NCBI GenBank assembly: GCA_964510205.1
Contig: CAZEBW010000018.1
Location: 1 to 52,777 of the forward strand
Source: CAZEBW01 sp964510205
Lineage (GTDB): Bacteria; Chloroflexota; Anaerolineae; VGOG01
Reading direction: 5' to 3'
Length of the DNA stretch: 52,777 bases
Part shown: piece after piece, positions 9,212 to 17,374 of the stretch
How positions within the stretch are numbered: position 1 is the stretch's first letter
Layout: the number at the start of each line of letters is the position of its first letter
Position numbers and translations under genes: made by a program
The notes under the pieces: model-generated
What the model saw: only the letters and a program-made list of their open reading frames with translations
Told to the model about the DNA's origin: nothing
Database searches by the model: none

Positions 9212-10421
9212 CGTTCTCTACTCCCTTCAGGATATCGTTGACAATCCTATTGACCACACCCCACCGATAGTCGAGCTGACCGGCACCAGCCGCCCCGCTC
9301 CAGAGTTCAAGCGCCCGTTGATTCTGCAAGCGGGCTCTGTGCCGTTTCAGAGCCACCTCACGATCGTAGATCAGGCTTCGGGCCATCTCGTCGGTAGTCA
9401 TAGTAGTCACATCCTCACTTCCCAGTACCAGGTCAACCCAGCGATCAACGAAGCGGCGACTTGGCAGGGATATCCTTGCCCCTCCAGATCCGACAGTCTT
9501 CCAGAACTCTCGGCGTTCCCAACGTGCGAGTTCTGCTTTTCGAGACTGGATGCTCTGACTCCATTCGATGAGTCTGTCCTCATATTCGGTGGCCTCGCCT
9601 TCCCGCCCGCTCTTTTCGCCCAGCATCAGGTTGTAGAGCAGGGCTGCGCCATGCATCACCTCTGAGAAATGGCGTGCGTGCTCTACCTGACGGCGCAGCT
9701 TGCGGGGGAATCGTGCTAATGCAGGGTGCATCCAGACGAAGGGGACTTCCGTGGAAGCTGTCCGATCGACGAGGAAGGCGAGCAAGCTCTGCCTGCAGTG
9801 CGTCATGATCCGATCGTGGAGATACTCTGCCTCCTGGGTGGCGAGGGCGAGACTGGCCTGGTTTGGAAAACTGCCTGGCGGATCGGGCAACCCGGGGTGC
9901 CAGTTCGCACCTATCCCGGTGGCTATGGATTCCCCGTCATATTTCAGTTGCCGATACTGCTCTTTGCGACGGCGATAGAAGGCATCCAGATACCGATGGT
10001 ATTGGGCCTGGGAGCCGTCGAACAGGCGGATGCCCCATGTTCCCAGCCCTGCCCAGTAGATACTGCTGGGTACCCGCTGGAGCTTCCTGCGCGCATCTTT
10101 TCCGATGATGCCTTCGGTGTCGCTGGAGTCGAGCAGGGCCTCAATGAGGTTCAGTTCGTCGTTGCGAGCCTTGCGAGCAATGTCCTCCGAGGGAGTCTGG
10201 CGCTTCTCGTGTCTCAAGTAGATCCAGGGCACGAACAGCATGTACTTGGCCCGCGTCTGGATCGTGCTTGTCCCCGGAAAGAGCAGATTGGAGAAAGCGT
10301 CGCGTACGGAACCAAGCCCTAGTTCATCTCGAGTGTCCCGCTCACGGAACAGATGGATCATGTCAGCCATTTTCTGGCGATCACTTTCAGAGAAATCTAT
10401 CCATCCAAAGGTTGATGGCAT
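9204..10421 (-). CDS. DUF6361 family protein
   Basis: A 405-aa protein whose start (MPSTFGWIDFSESDR) and later motif GLGSVRDAFSNLLFPG...RAKYMLFVPW match what I recall of the DUF6361 family, which has no settled function. It is mostly charged and helical, with no catalytic motif I recognise and no membrane segment. It is the first gene of a three-gene overlapping operon with a PLD-like protein and a large helicase. The ATG at 10421 follows AAAGGAAAG. Family members often appear beside PLD and helicase genes in defence islands, which suggests a recognition or adaptor role, but that is inference from context only. Confidence 0.62.
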   Translation of the reverse strand: MPSTFGWIDFSESDRQKMADMIHLFRERDTRDELGLGSVRDAFSNLLFPGTSTIQTRAKYMLFVPWIYLRHEKRQTPSEDIARKARNDELNLIEALLDSSDTEGIIGKDARRKLQRVPSSIYWAGLGTWGIRLFDGSQAQYHRYLDAFYRRRKEQYRQLKYDGESIATGIGANWHPGLPDPPGSFPNQASLALATQEAEYLHDRIMTHCRQSLLAFLVDRTASTEVPFVWMHPALARFPRKLRRQVEHARHFSEVMHGAALLYNLMLGEKSGREGEATEYEDRLIEWSQSIQSRKAELARWERREFWKTVGSGGARISLPSRRFVDRWVDLVLGSEDVTTMTTDEMARSLIYDREVALKRHRARLQNQRALELWSGAAGAGQLDYRWGVVNRIVNDILKGVENGA

Positions 10422-10513
10422 TGTCTTACTTTCCTTTCACATCTTGCCCTGGCGTTTGCAGATGGCCAGTCCGCATGTCGACTGGTGGGTCACTGAAAAT
10501 CGGCTCATCCGAC

Positions 10514-11569
10514 CTACCAGCGGGCATGATGCTCCTCGGCGAATCCGACGAGCCCGTCGAGGTGGATGAGCTCACCCTGGCCACGGCCATCGGCTTGCAC
10601 CGTCCCGTAGTAGCGGCCGAACATCTGGTGCACTTCGCTGGTGATAACGGCCAGGTTGGTGGCCGCCACGCGCTCCAGGGAGGGCACGAACTCCAGGTCT
10701 ACGCGCCCATCGGGCGATACCATCCGCCAGGGCTGCATGAGGTCGCTGCTGTGGTAGGTGAACTCCACCTGGCCGAGTTTGTGGATACGCCCGTTCAAGA
10801 TCAGGGCGTTTTCCGTGGCCGCCGAAGTGTCGCCGAAGCCAAAGCCCAAGTTCAGCCCGACGCTCCGCCCATCGGGTAGGAATCCCGAGGCGCTGGCCCA
10901 GACCCAGAAGGAGGTGTACTCCCACACTCCACGGCCCCAGTCCATGTTGCCCAGGCTCTCATCTGGGTCCAGTTCCGTCCGCACTCCTCCGTACTCCACC
11001 CAGCCTTCTGCCGGCAGGCAGTTGATCTTGCGGTTGTAGTAGAAGCGCTTGCCGGCGATGGGGATGACGATGACCATGGACTCATGTTCTGGTGGGAGGT
11101 GCAGGGTAAACTCGGCCGACAGGCCCACGCCGGCGAAGCCAGGCCACCGCGCTGAAATCCGCCGCGCCTGGGGCTCTGCCTGGAAGACGAGGCGCGCCTT
11201 GTTGCTCTGGAACGAACTGGCGCCTTCAGTGCTGTTTCGGGGCAGCTCGATGCCACGGGACAGAGGAATGGTGAGCGTCTCTTCTTGGCAAGTGCCGGCT
11301 TCGAAGTCCACCACGTAGGCGAAGACCTGACCGGCGTAGCCCAGGTCAGCCAGGGTGAAGGAGTAGAAATGCGTGGGGGTAGTCAGGCCGTAGTAGTCCC
11401 AGCGTTTGATGCGGAAGCGTTGCAGTGGGCGAAGCGCGTAGAAGCGTGCCGCCTCCAGGTTGCAGTCCAGCAGCGGCTGGCGTGCCCACCCTACCTGGAC
11501 CAGGTTGCCTTGGGCATCGAGCAGAGGCGAGGGCTCGTGAAGCTCGCGTTGCGATTGAATGTCCGTCAT
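10514..11569 (-). CDS. DUF2804 family protein
   Basis: This 351-aa protein matches the DUF2804 family: a beta-rich protein with a conserved MDWGRGVWEY stretch (about residues 210-219) and a GFGFGDTSAATENAL segment after it. No catalytic residues are established for the family. There is no signal peptide or membrane helix. The start is well supported by a strong AGGAGGTGA ribosome site directly upstream of the ATG at 11569. The gene sits between the DUF6361 cassette and a DUF1848 gene, with 57 bp to the latter, and looks like ordinary accessory content rather than part of either defence cassette. Confidence 0.72.
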   Translation of the reverse strand: MTDIQSQRELHEPSPLLDAQGNLVQVGWARQPLLDCNLEAARFYALRPLQRFRIKRWDYYGLTTPTHFYSFTLADLGYAGQVFAYVVDFEAGTCQEETLTIPLSRGIELPRNSTEGASSFQSNKARLVFQAEPQARRISARWPGFAGVGLSAEFTLHLPPEHESMVIVIPIAGKRFYYNRKINCLPAEGWVEYGGVRTELDPDESLGNMDWGRGVWEYTSFWVWASASGFLPDGRSVGLNLGFGFGDTSAATENALILNGRIHKLGQVEFTYHSSDLMQPWRMVSPDGRVDLEFVPSLERVAATNLAVITSEVHQMFGRYYGTVQADGRGQGELIHLDGLVGFAEEHHARW

Positions 11570-11626
11570 TTCACCTCCTCATCGAAATGGAACGGTGGCT
11601 AGTGAGCGCGTTGATGCACACCAGTC

Positions 11627-12559
11627 CTACCGGAGTGTAGCCTGCTGAGGGGATTCTGCTTGTGACTTGGCATCGTACCACCCAATTAGCGAGGGAGAGC
11701 TCGGATCGTGCTCCTCATAGTTGGCCCTGGCCCGCTCAAAGCTGGACACGGCGTAGCAGTACCGGCAGCCGTACAGACAGGAGTCGTACATGCCGACGTC
11801 CTTGCTCACCACGCAACCACATGCCTCCCGCTGCGACGGGTCCTTCTTGTCGGTTACATTGATTCCAAACGTCTTGGCGATGTATTCATCATCCACACAT
11901 TTGCCAGGCTGGATGCCGTAGGGTTGCAGGTCTATCTTCTCAGCGCAACTGACGATTTCCATACCCTTTTCGTTGGCGGTACGGGCCAGAGCGTACATGA
12001 GGTCGTCGAAGGCCTGGCCCTCGCCATCCAGCAGCTCAACGCCTTGCTCGGCCAACCCCCGCAGGCGCTTCCTGGCCTTGCCGTAGATGTCGACGATGCT
12101 GATGACGGAGCGATAGGTATAACCCCATAGTGCCTGGGCGATGTATTCGTATGTCCTTTGATGGAATTCTGTTCCCGTCACGGTGCTGAACACGATGGGA
12201 TCGTAGCGCCAAATGAGCCTTTCTGAGCCGACGCGATCGGCTAACCTGCGAAAGGTCTGCAGTGAACTCTCTAGCGGTGGGGATTTGGGGTCTATCGGGC
12301 GTGGATTGTGCATTACGGTGTATTGGAAGTAGTAGCGGTAGCCGCGCTCGTCGAGTTCCGCCAGATAAGCCAGCAGCGGACGCGCGTTGCGGGTCCAGAA
12401 AACGATGACGTCCACGTCCTCTGGCTTGAGGGAAACGCGTGACACCTGGTTACGATTGAAAGGGTTGGGGACAGCACAGTAGCCTGCGCGAATGCGGTTC
12501 ATGAACCATTCGGCATAGAAGGCGGGGATATCCGTGCGGCGACTGGCGCTGATGATCAT
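11627..12559 (-). CDS. DUF1848 family protein with Fe-S-type cysteine cluster
   Basis: This 310-aa protein opens with MIISASRRTDIPAFYAEWF and continues with VIVFWTRNARPLL, both hallmarks of DUF1848. Near the C-terminus there is a CLYGCRYCYA motif (CxxxCxxC, as in radical-SAM proteins), preceded by other cysteines (CGCVVSKD). Family members are thought to be related to radical-SAM or DNA-photolyase-like (SplB-type) folds and to bind an iron-sulfur cluster; the reaction is not known. The protein appears intact, with an ATG at 12559. No link with BREX is visible from the sequence. Confidence 0.75.
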   Translation of the reverse strand: MIISASRRTDIPAFYAEWFMNRIRAGYCAVPNPFNRNQVSRVSLKPEDVDVIVFWTRNARPLLAYLAELDERGYRYYFQYTVMHNPRPIDPKSPPLESSLQTFRRLADRVGSERLIWRYDPIVFSTVTGTEFHQRTYEYIAQALWGYTYRSVISIVDIYGKARKRLRGLAEQGVELLDGEGQAFDDLMYALARTANEKGMEIVSCAEKIDLQPYGIQPGKCVDDEYIAKTFGINVTDKKDPSQREACGCVVSKDVGMYDSCLYGCRYCYAVSSFERARANYEEHDPSSPSLIGWYDAKSQAESPQQATLR

Positions 12560-12655
12560 GTTGCAGCCTCAGTGCAGGGATTCGCCGAAATCAAGCACGC
12601 AGTCATTATCGGCCTGACTCCATGACTCTTGAATTCTGAACGGCGCGGCGCCGCC

Positions 12656-13360
12656 CTACCAACCAGGTAGCGTGGTCTGCCACGAATTGTAGTACCTTAC
12701 AAGGGGCTCTCGTTCTTGACCGGGCCAGGAGATGGCTACAACGCTCCGAACCTCAGAATGGGCTTTCAGTGCAGCCTCGACTTGCGGCCAGTGCTCCTCC
12801 CAACGGTTCTCCCGCCCGCTCACGTCCCGCTGTAAGATGCACAGGTAAGCGGCCTCTGTATCGGGTGGTTGCTCCAGACTGAGCTGCAGTTTGCCCAATT
12901 CCTTCTTCACATCCTTGACCCTTGTCTTAGTCCAGCCATCAGGGAAGAGCTTGAACTCGACGACGGCCAGCAGGGGCCGGGCAGGAAACCCCTCTTGTTT
13001 CCCTAGACTCCGGTTGGTCAGCGCTTCAGCCTTGCAGTTCCGGACGCAGGCCGGATTGAGGAGGACCGCGTCGTAGTGGCCTCTTGCTGCTGGTTTAGGC
13101 AGGCGCTGCGTGGGCTTCTGGTCATCCAGACGGAAGAAGGTAGGATACTCCCGGTGCAGCAAGCCCGTCTCAAAGCGATCAGCGGTACGATAGGGCTGTC
13201 CCATCTCGGGGCGGGTTGCTACCCAGCGCTGCAATCCGGCCACGGCATCGGCCTCGGTGAAGAAGCGATATGGCTGATCCCAGAAGCTCTCTACCAGTCG
13301 GTGCAGCGTTGTCTCAAGCTGAATCAGGAGTCCTTGGGGATCGTACAGTGTTTGTGCCAT
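12656..13360 (-). CDS. Probable PD-(D/E)XK nuclease-like protein
   Basis: A 234-aa protein I do not recognise by family. It contains GHYDAVLLNP (D97) followed 38 residues later by LLAVVEFKLFP (E135, K137). This is the spacing and beta-strand context of a restriction-type PD-(D/E)XK active site, and a helix with E23 lies upstream. That supports a nuclease fold but does not prove activity. The ATG at 13360 lies inside the upstream sigma-like gene and has a good GGAGGG ribosome site in that gene's tail, giving a 47-bp overlap and tight coupling. A stand-alone nuclease coupled to a DNA-binding protein suggests a small restriction or defence unit, which is inference. Confidence 0.55.
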   Translation of the reverse strand: MAQTLYDPQGLLIQLETTLHRLVESFWDQPYRFFTEADAVAGLQRWVATRPEMGQPYRTADRFETGLLHREYPTFFRLDDQKPTQRLPKPAARGHYDAVLLNPACVRNCKAEALTNRSLGKQEGFPARPLLAVVEFKLFPDGWTKTRVKDVKKELGKLQLSLEQPPDTEAAYLCILQRDVSGRENRWEEHWPQVEAALKAHSEVRSVVAISWPGQEREPLVRYYNSWQTTLPGW

Positions 13361-13805
13361 GATTGGAACCCTCCGTATTCTCTGCTTGCTTCAAGATTTC
13401 TTGTGCTACCTGAAGCACAATGTGCTCCAGCTTGCGCTTACGTGTGGGGTAACGCAGGCGCTTCAGAGCGTCTTTTTCCAGTTGGCGGACGCGCTCGCGG
13501 GAGATGCCGTACTCGTTGCCGAGATAGGCCAGGGACGGTCGTGGAGAGCCGCTCAGAGTGTAGCGGCGGAAGATGATGTCCTCGCGTCGGGATGGTAGAA
13601 TCTCCGCCATCCATGATCGCCAACGCTGGAGCAGCCCGGCCAGGTAGGCGTCGAGGTGATCACGACGCAATTGCGCGATCTCGTCTTCGCCCATTCCGGC
13701 GTCGCGCAAGATGTCGCTCAGCCGGCGAGGATGGCCGTAGATGCGCTCAAGGAACTTGTTTATGCTTTGCAGGTATGCTTGTGTTTCAGATGTCAGGTTG
13801 GTCAT
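13314..13805 (-). CDS. Sigma-70 region 4-like helix-turn-helix protein
   Basis: About 163 aa from the ATG at 13805; a TTG 45 bases further upstream would add 15 residues and is less convincing. The segment SLAYLGNEYGISRERVRQLE followed by KDALKRLR is a textbook sigma region 4.2 helix-turn-helix, which normally contacts the -35 element. There is no region 2, so this is not a full sigma factor; it may act as a transcription regulator or a DNA-recognition partner. The N-terminal half (LQSINKFLERIYGHPRRLSDI...) is helical and unassigned. Its last 47 bases overlap the start of the PD-(D/E)XK-like gene, so the two are probably made together. Confidence 0.66.
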   Translation of the reverse strand: MTNLTSETQAYLQSINKFLERIYGHPRRLSDILRDAGMGEDEIAQLRRDHLDAYLAGLLQRWRSWMAEILPSRREDIIFRRYTLSGSPRPSLAYLGNEYGISRERVRQLEKDALKRLRYPTRKRKLEHIVLQVAQEILKQAENTEGSNHGTNTVRSPRTPDSA

Positions 13806-13886
13806 GGTAGTAGTCCGAGTCTTCTGCCAACTCAAGGTCGCCGCACCCAAGCGGAATGGGGGACAGGTAAATAGGTGAGCGGCGGG

Positions 13887-15215
13887 CTACACATCGAAAC
13901 AGTATCTGACGGTCTGGAACGCTTCCCGAAAGGCCGCTACATCTTGGGCCACCTGCTGGGGTGGCTCTGCCGCCACTAGGACTCGGCTGATGAAATCAGC
14001 GATCTGTTCCATCTCCGTCTCTTTCATGCCCAGCCGCGTTACCTCTGTCGTGCCCAGACGGATACCGCTCGGCTGGTCCCAGTTCTCTGGGGTGTCGTCG
14101 GGCATCAGGTTCTTGTTGACGATGACGTTGGCTTGTGCCAATCGCTCCGCAACGGCGTAGCCGCCACCGTGCTCTCCGACGTGCACTGCCACCTGGTGGG
14201 TACGTGTGTATCCTTTGTGGGCGGCCAGCACGTTGAAACCTCGCGCGTGAAGGGCTGCTGCCAGCCTCTGGCTGTTGGCTACGATCTGGGCCATGTAGGC
14301 GTGGCCAAAGGCCAACATCTCCGCCAGACTCACGGCCAACGCTGCTACGCGGTTGATCTGGTGGGTGGCGGCCATGCCGGGGAAGATCGCCCAGCGCAGT
14401 CGCCCGGTCAACGCCGGATCGTTCCACAGGATCAGGCCGCCTTGAGGGCCGCTGAGGGTCTTGCCCGTGGAACCGGTGACGACATCGGCTCCTTCGCCCA
14501 GCGCATCCTGGAACTGCCCGCCAGCGATCAGCCCCAACTGATGAGCCCCGTCGAGGTAGAGATGCGCGCCCAGCTCTGTGGCGATCTCCTTCATCTCTCG
14601 CAGAGGGTAGGGGAAAAGGGTGAGCGTGGAACCCAGGGTGATGAGACGCGGACGGACGTGCTCGGCTTTTTTACGAAAGGCTTGCAGGTCCACGGTCATC
14701 TCGTAGGGGTCAAAAGGGATGTCCACGATCCGACACCCTCGCAGGCCAGCCGGTCCGTCCAGGCGGTTACTGGAGTGGCCACCGGCCGGCTTCGGCAGCG
14801 ACATCACCACATCGTCAGGTTGGGTCAGTGCGAAGTAGACTACGGTGTTGCTCACCATGCCGCTCACCATGCGGTGGTCAGCGAAGTTGCACTGGAACAA
14901 CCGCTTGGCCAGCTCGACGCACAGCGCCTCCAGTTCGTCTACGTAGCGGGTGCCGGCGAACCAGCGGTTGCCGATTTCCCCCTCTCCTGCCCGCTGGCTG
15001 AGCTCAGACGAGAGGAGCCGGCGGGCGGTGGGGCTCATCAAGGCCTCCGGGGCCAGGAGATTGATGCACTGCCGGCCACGCCACGCCTCGTTCTTGCGCA
15101 CGATGTCCAGGACTTGGTCCTTGGCCTGCTCAGGGGTCAGCCTATCGAGCCTCTCCCCCGTTCGGGCCAGGATCTCTTCGGTGATTCGGATTTCTTTCTC
15201 ACTGATGGTGGGCAT
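13887..15215 (-). CDS. Serine hydroxymethyltransferase-like PLP enzyme
   Basis: A 442-aa fold-type I PLP enzyme of the SHMT group. YLDGAHQLGLIAGG holds the PLP-pyridine aspartate (D222) and TGSTGKTLSGPQGG holds the Schiff-base lysine (K252); GTTEVTRLG near the C-terminus is the conserved SHMT-type arginine/threonine segment. In ordinary GlyA the residue before the lysine is His (THKT); here it is Gly, and the N-terminal region also differs. A divergent aldolase, transaldolase or SHMT paralogue is therefore possible, rather than the one-carbon housekeeping enzyme. I chose ATG 15215 because AAAGGGGAG lies a few bases upstream; an ATG at 15254 would add 13 residues. The gene looks complete. Confidence 0.7.
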   Translation of the reverse strand: MPTISEKEIRITEEILARTGERLDRLTPEQAKDQVLDIVRKNEAWRGRQCINLLAPEALMSPTARRLLSSELSQRAGEGEIGNRWFAGTRYVDELEALCVELAKRLFQCNFADHRMVSGMVSNTVVYFALTQPDDVVMSLPKPAGGHSSNRLDGPAGLRGCRIVDIPFDPYEMTVDLQAFRKKAEHVRPRLITLGSTLTLFPYPLREMKEIATELGAHLYLDGAHQLGLIAGGQFQDALGEGADVVTGSTGKTLSGPQGGLILWNDPALTGRLRWAIFPGMAATHQINRVAALAVSLAEMLAFGHAYMAQIVANSQRLAAALHARGFNVLAAHKGYTRTHQVAVHVGEHGGGYAVAERLAQANVIVNKNLMPDDTPENWDQPSGIRLGTTEVTRLGMKETEMEQIADFISRVLVAAEPPQQVAQDVAAFREAFQTVRYCFDV

Positions 15216-15264
15216 GATTGTCTCCCCTTTCTTGATAGGCTTCGGTGCCGTCACGGTTGGTCAT

Positions 15265-15700
15265 TTATTCAGTCTCAATCTCCGCCGTCACTCCTAGCTG
15301 AAACAGGCTCTCCTTGATGCCCAACTCGACGATGTTCTCCTGGATGCCGCCTTCGGATGGACCTGTAACTTCCACGTGGATGGCTAGCCCCGTGCCCTGG
15401 CGGATGGGGGGATGAATGACTTCGTTGTAGAAGTCCTGCCAGTTCTGCCAGCGCACAGGGTGCGGATCTCCACCCCAGGTGGGACCAATGGCGGCTGTAC
15501 GGGCTTCTCCGGGGGCTTCGGAACCTCAGGGGGCGCTCTGGCAGCTACTCAGGAGGCTTGACCTCGGTCGGCGGTTCGGGGCAAGCTCGATGGCAATACC
15601 GCGCCTGACCAACCAGGCGCTGGAGATGACTTCCGACAGGACTCCTTCTGGTGGCCTGCCCAGGGTATCAATTCGTACCGCTGCTCCCACGAGATGATGT
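15265..15700 (-). pseudogene. Remnant of the 3' end of a DUF499-type ATPase gene
   Basis: The only open stretch (15265-15456 and in-frame upstream bases to about 15520) reads GPTWGGDPHPVRWQNWQDFY, then an acidic beta-rich tail ending QLGVTAEIETE. This resembles the C-terminal tail of DUF499 ATPases, which end with a Trp-Gly-x-x-P, KW-x-x-FY-x-KVL pattern followed by a short beta domain. Upstream, similar-looking fragments appear in different frames separated by stops (for example AKDAGKHMQVAGDIISWEQR near 15690-15750). That indicates a decayed gene. DUF499 proteins usually sit next to DUF1156 methyltransferases in defence loci, so this may be a relic of an older system. The family assignment is from memory of the pattern; the boundary at 15700 is approximate. 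Confidence 0.4.
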
Positions 15701-15981
15701 CGCCGGCGACCTGCATATGCTTGCCAGCGTCCTTGGCAGCGCCGAAGTTAACACTGCAGGCTCAGGTTCGACCATTTAGCAGAGACATGGTATCCCCCGT
15801 CTCCATGAAAGCCAAGGAGCCAGAGAGCCGTGGATTCACGATTTCTAGCCACCGACTGGTACATTGAATGCCCTTTTCCGCTTAGTGTTCGCCCAACCCG
15901 AGCTCCCGGTGCATGCCATTCCTATGTTGAGTTAGTTGTCGGGAAAGGCAGGCATGTAGAACACATGTTGTGCCAGCTTAT
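15701..15981. other. Non-coding or decayed stretch between the DUF499 remnant and the CHAT module
   Basis: No convincing gene is present on either strand. Short open pieces on the minus strand are interrupted by stops. No clear terminator hairpin with a T-run was found below the membrane-protein gene that ends at 15982, although this is where the long minus-strand transcript would be expected to stop. Together with the DUF499 remnant this is the largest gene-poor part of the window. Confidence 0.5.
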
Positions 15982-16908
15982 CTACTCTTCTGGGTGAGCA
16001 AATTGGATTGGTTCTTTTAGCAAACCACGGAACAGATATCCGGTCAACCGCTCGCCGTGCGTATGTTCAGTCTCACCGGTCTCCTCTGGCAGAGGCCAGT
16101 GGAGCGACTCGTATAGCTTGAAGCGATGCAGGTCGAAGCTTGCTCTTAGCAAGTCTCCGTGGACCTCCGCCGTGCCCAGAGCTCGTAGCCAGGCGACAAG
16201 TGCTATTAGTAGACCGAACGGCAGTGCCCACCAAGTCCAGACAGTCCAGATGCAGAATAGTAGTCCGAAGCCGAAGAGCCGAACCGCTGCGTCTAGCTGC
16301 GCACGTGTCTCAACAAGGTCTTTCTTCAAGCCTTCCGGAAGTAGACTCCATAGACGAGGCCAGACAACCACAGTCTCTAAGCCGTAGCGCAATCGAGGGT
16401 ATTCTTCTGCTGCCTTCAGCCGGTTGCCGAGAGCAGTGGGCATCAAATTGCCGGCTGAGACTGGATGGAGGTGAATGATCTCCTTATCCAACCGCGCGTA
16501 CTCTAGCCTTTGCTCCTGACGAAGGTGTTCAAGACCCAACTGATCCAGGTGCTGCCATTGTTTTTCCTTCTTAGCCAAGCGTGCCTCAACCTTTCTAGCT
16601 CTCCAAAGGCGAAACCGTCGGAATGGGCGGGGCCAATAGCCCTCCATTGCCCGCAGAAGGGGCTGCTGAAGCCATTCCATCACCGAGGACGAGACGATGA
16701 CAAGCAGCAGCCCTCCTACCAGGACAGTGACCTGTGCCTCGGTAACGAGCGAGGTCCACCTGTCCAACAAGGCCTGCCAGCCATTTGGCTGATGATATAC
16801 TAGGGCTAGCAGTCCACCGGCCCAGAAGACTAGCGACGAGCGCAGGAGCACCGCTACCCATTTCCCACCCAACTCCTTGCCAGCTTCCTCCCAGAACTTA
16901 GTAAGCAT
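15982..16908 (-). CDS. Multi-pass membrane protein of unknown function
   Basis: A 308-aa protein with two hydrophobic helices near the N-terminus (about residues 20-40 and 60-80: LLRSSLVFWAGGLLALVY and VTVLVGGLLLVIVSSSVME). A long charged, probably coiled cytoplasmic middle follows, with two closely spaced helices around 215-245 (LFGFGLLFCIWTVWTWWALPF and GLLIALVAWLRAL). I do not recognise the family. The ATG at 16908 follows AGGAGAT and lies 8 bases past the stop of the small zinc-protein gene. It is the last gene of the CHAT-TPR / zinc protein / membrane protein trio. As the only multi-pass protein beside a CHAT protease it is a candidate membrane effector or protease target, by inference. 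Confidence 0.6.
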   Translation of the reverse strand: MLTKFWEEAGKELGGKWVAVLLRSSLVFWAGGLLALVYHQPNGWQALLDRWTSLVTEAQVTVLVGGLLLVIVSSSVMEWLQQPLLRAMEGYWPRPFRRFRLWRARKVEARLAKKEKQWQHLDQLGLEHLRQEQRLEYARLDKEIIHLHPVSAGNLMPTALGNRLKAAEEYPRLRYGLETVVVWPRLWSLLPEGLKKDLVETRAQLDAAVRLFGFGLLFCIWTVWTWWALPFGLLIALVAWLRALGTAEVHGDLLRASFDLHRFKLYESLHWPLPEETGETEHTHGERLTGYLFRGLLKEPIQFAHPEE

Positions 16909-16916
16909 GTGATCTC

Positions 16917-17333
16917 CTATATTTCAGCCAGTTGTCGATCAGGATGGTGCGGGCAGCAAGGTACGCGCTTACCGGCGGCTTGGGGACGCCAGGTGTAGTG
17001 GCAGCCAGGGACGGGACAGCGATAGGTGATATCTGGAGAGGTGATGGGAGTTGGCTCTCCGGGCAAAGGTGTAAATAAGCGCTCTCCAAAGTCCTTTGAG
17101 GTGAACGCCTCCTCTTCAGGAAGATGATCTCGCAGTACATCCATTACTTCGTGTTGTCGGAAGAGTTCTAGCAGCCGGTTTGCTGTTTGTCGAGCGTGCT
17201 CAGCGTCGTTGGGATCGAGCGATGTCATTAGCTTCTGGGCCTGTGTAGCGCTGGTGTCTCCTAGCAAATCCTTCCAGCGTGGCCGTAAGTCACGCGCTGC
17301 TAGTATGATAGCTTCTTTCGGAATCTCATTCAT
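16917..17333 (-). CDS. Small zinc-ribbon-like protein next to CHAT protease
   Basis: A 138-aa protein in two parts. Residues 1-75 are helical and Leu/Asp-rich (AARDLRPRWKDLLGD...ANRLLELFRQHEVMDVL), like a small death-fold or effector-associated adaptor domain. Residues 100-135 carry a likely zinc site, CPVPGCHYTW...PCCPHHPDR. This pattern of a helical adaptor plus a zinc ribbon beside a CHAT protease is seen in bacterial conflict systems that work by protein-protein recruitment. The ATG at 17333 is preceded by GGGAG. The family is not recognised and the adaptor idea is inference from size, fold and neighbour. Confidence 0.5.
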   Translation of the reverse strand: MNEIPKEAIILAARDLRPRWKDLLGDTSATQAQKLMTSLDPNDAEHARQTANRLLELFRQHEVMDVLRDHLPEEEAFTSKDFGERLFTPLPGEPTPITSPDITYRCPVPGCHYTWRPQAAGKRVPCCPHHPDRQLAEI

Positions 17334-17374
17334 CTCGATCTCCCTCTTTGACTTTGATTACCGCTACGAATCTC

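Noticed and set aside
4008..10421. Calling the DUF6361/PLD/helicase cassette DISARM
   Set aside because: No DrmB-like DUF1998 gene or DISARM methyltransferase is adjacent; the helicase and PLD similarity alone is not enough.
12635..12656. GC-rich inverted repeat between the PD-(D/E)XK and DUF1848 genes
   Set aside because: Short palindrome with no T-run after it; not a convincing terminator.
14133..15317. 394-aa open frame on the + strand
   Set aside because: It lies wholly antisense to the SHMT-like gene, whose PLP motifs and ribosome site are clear; high GC makes long antisense frames common.
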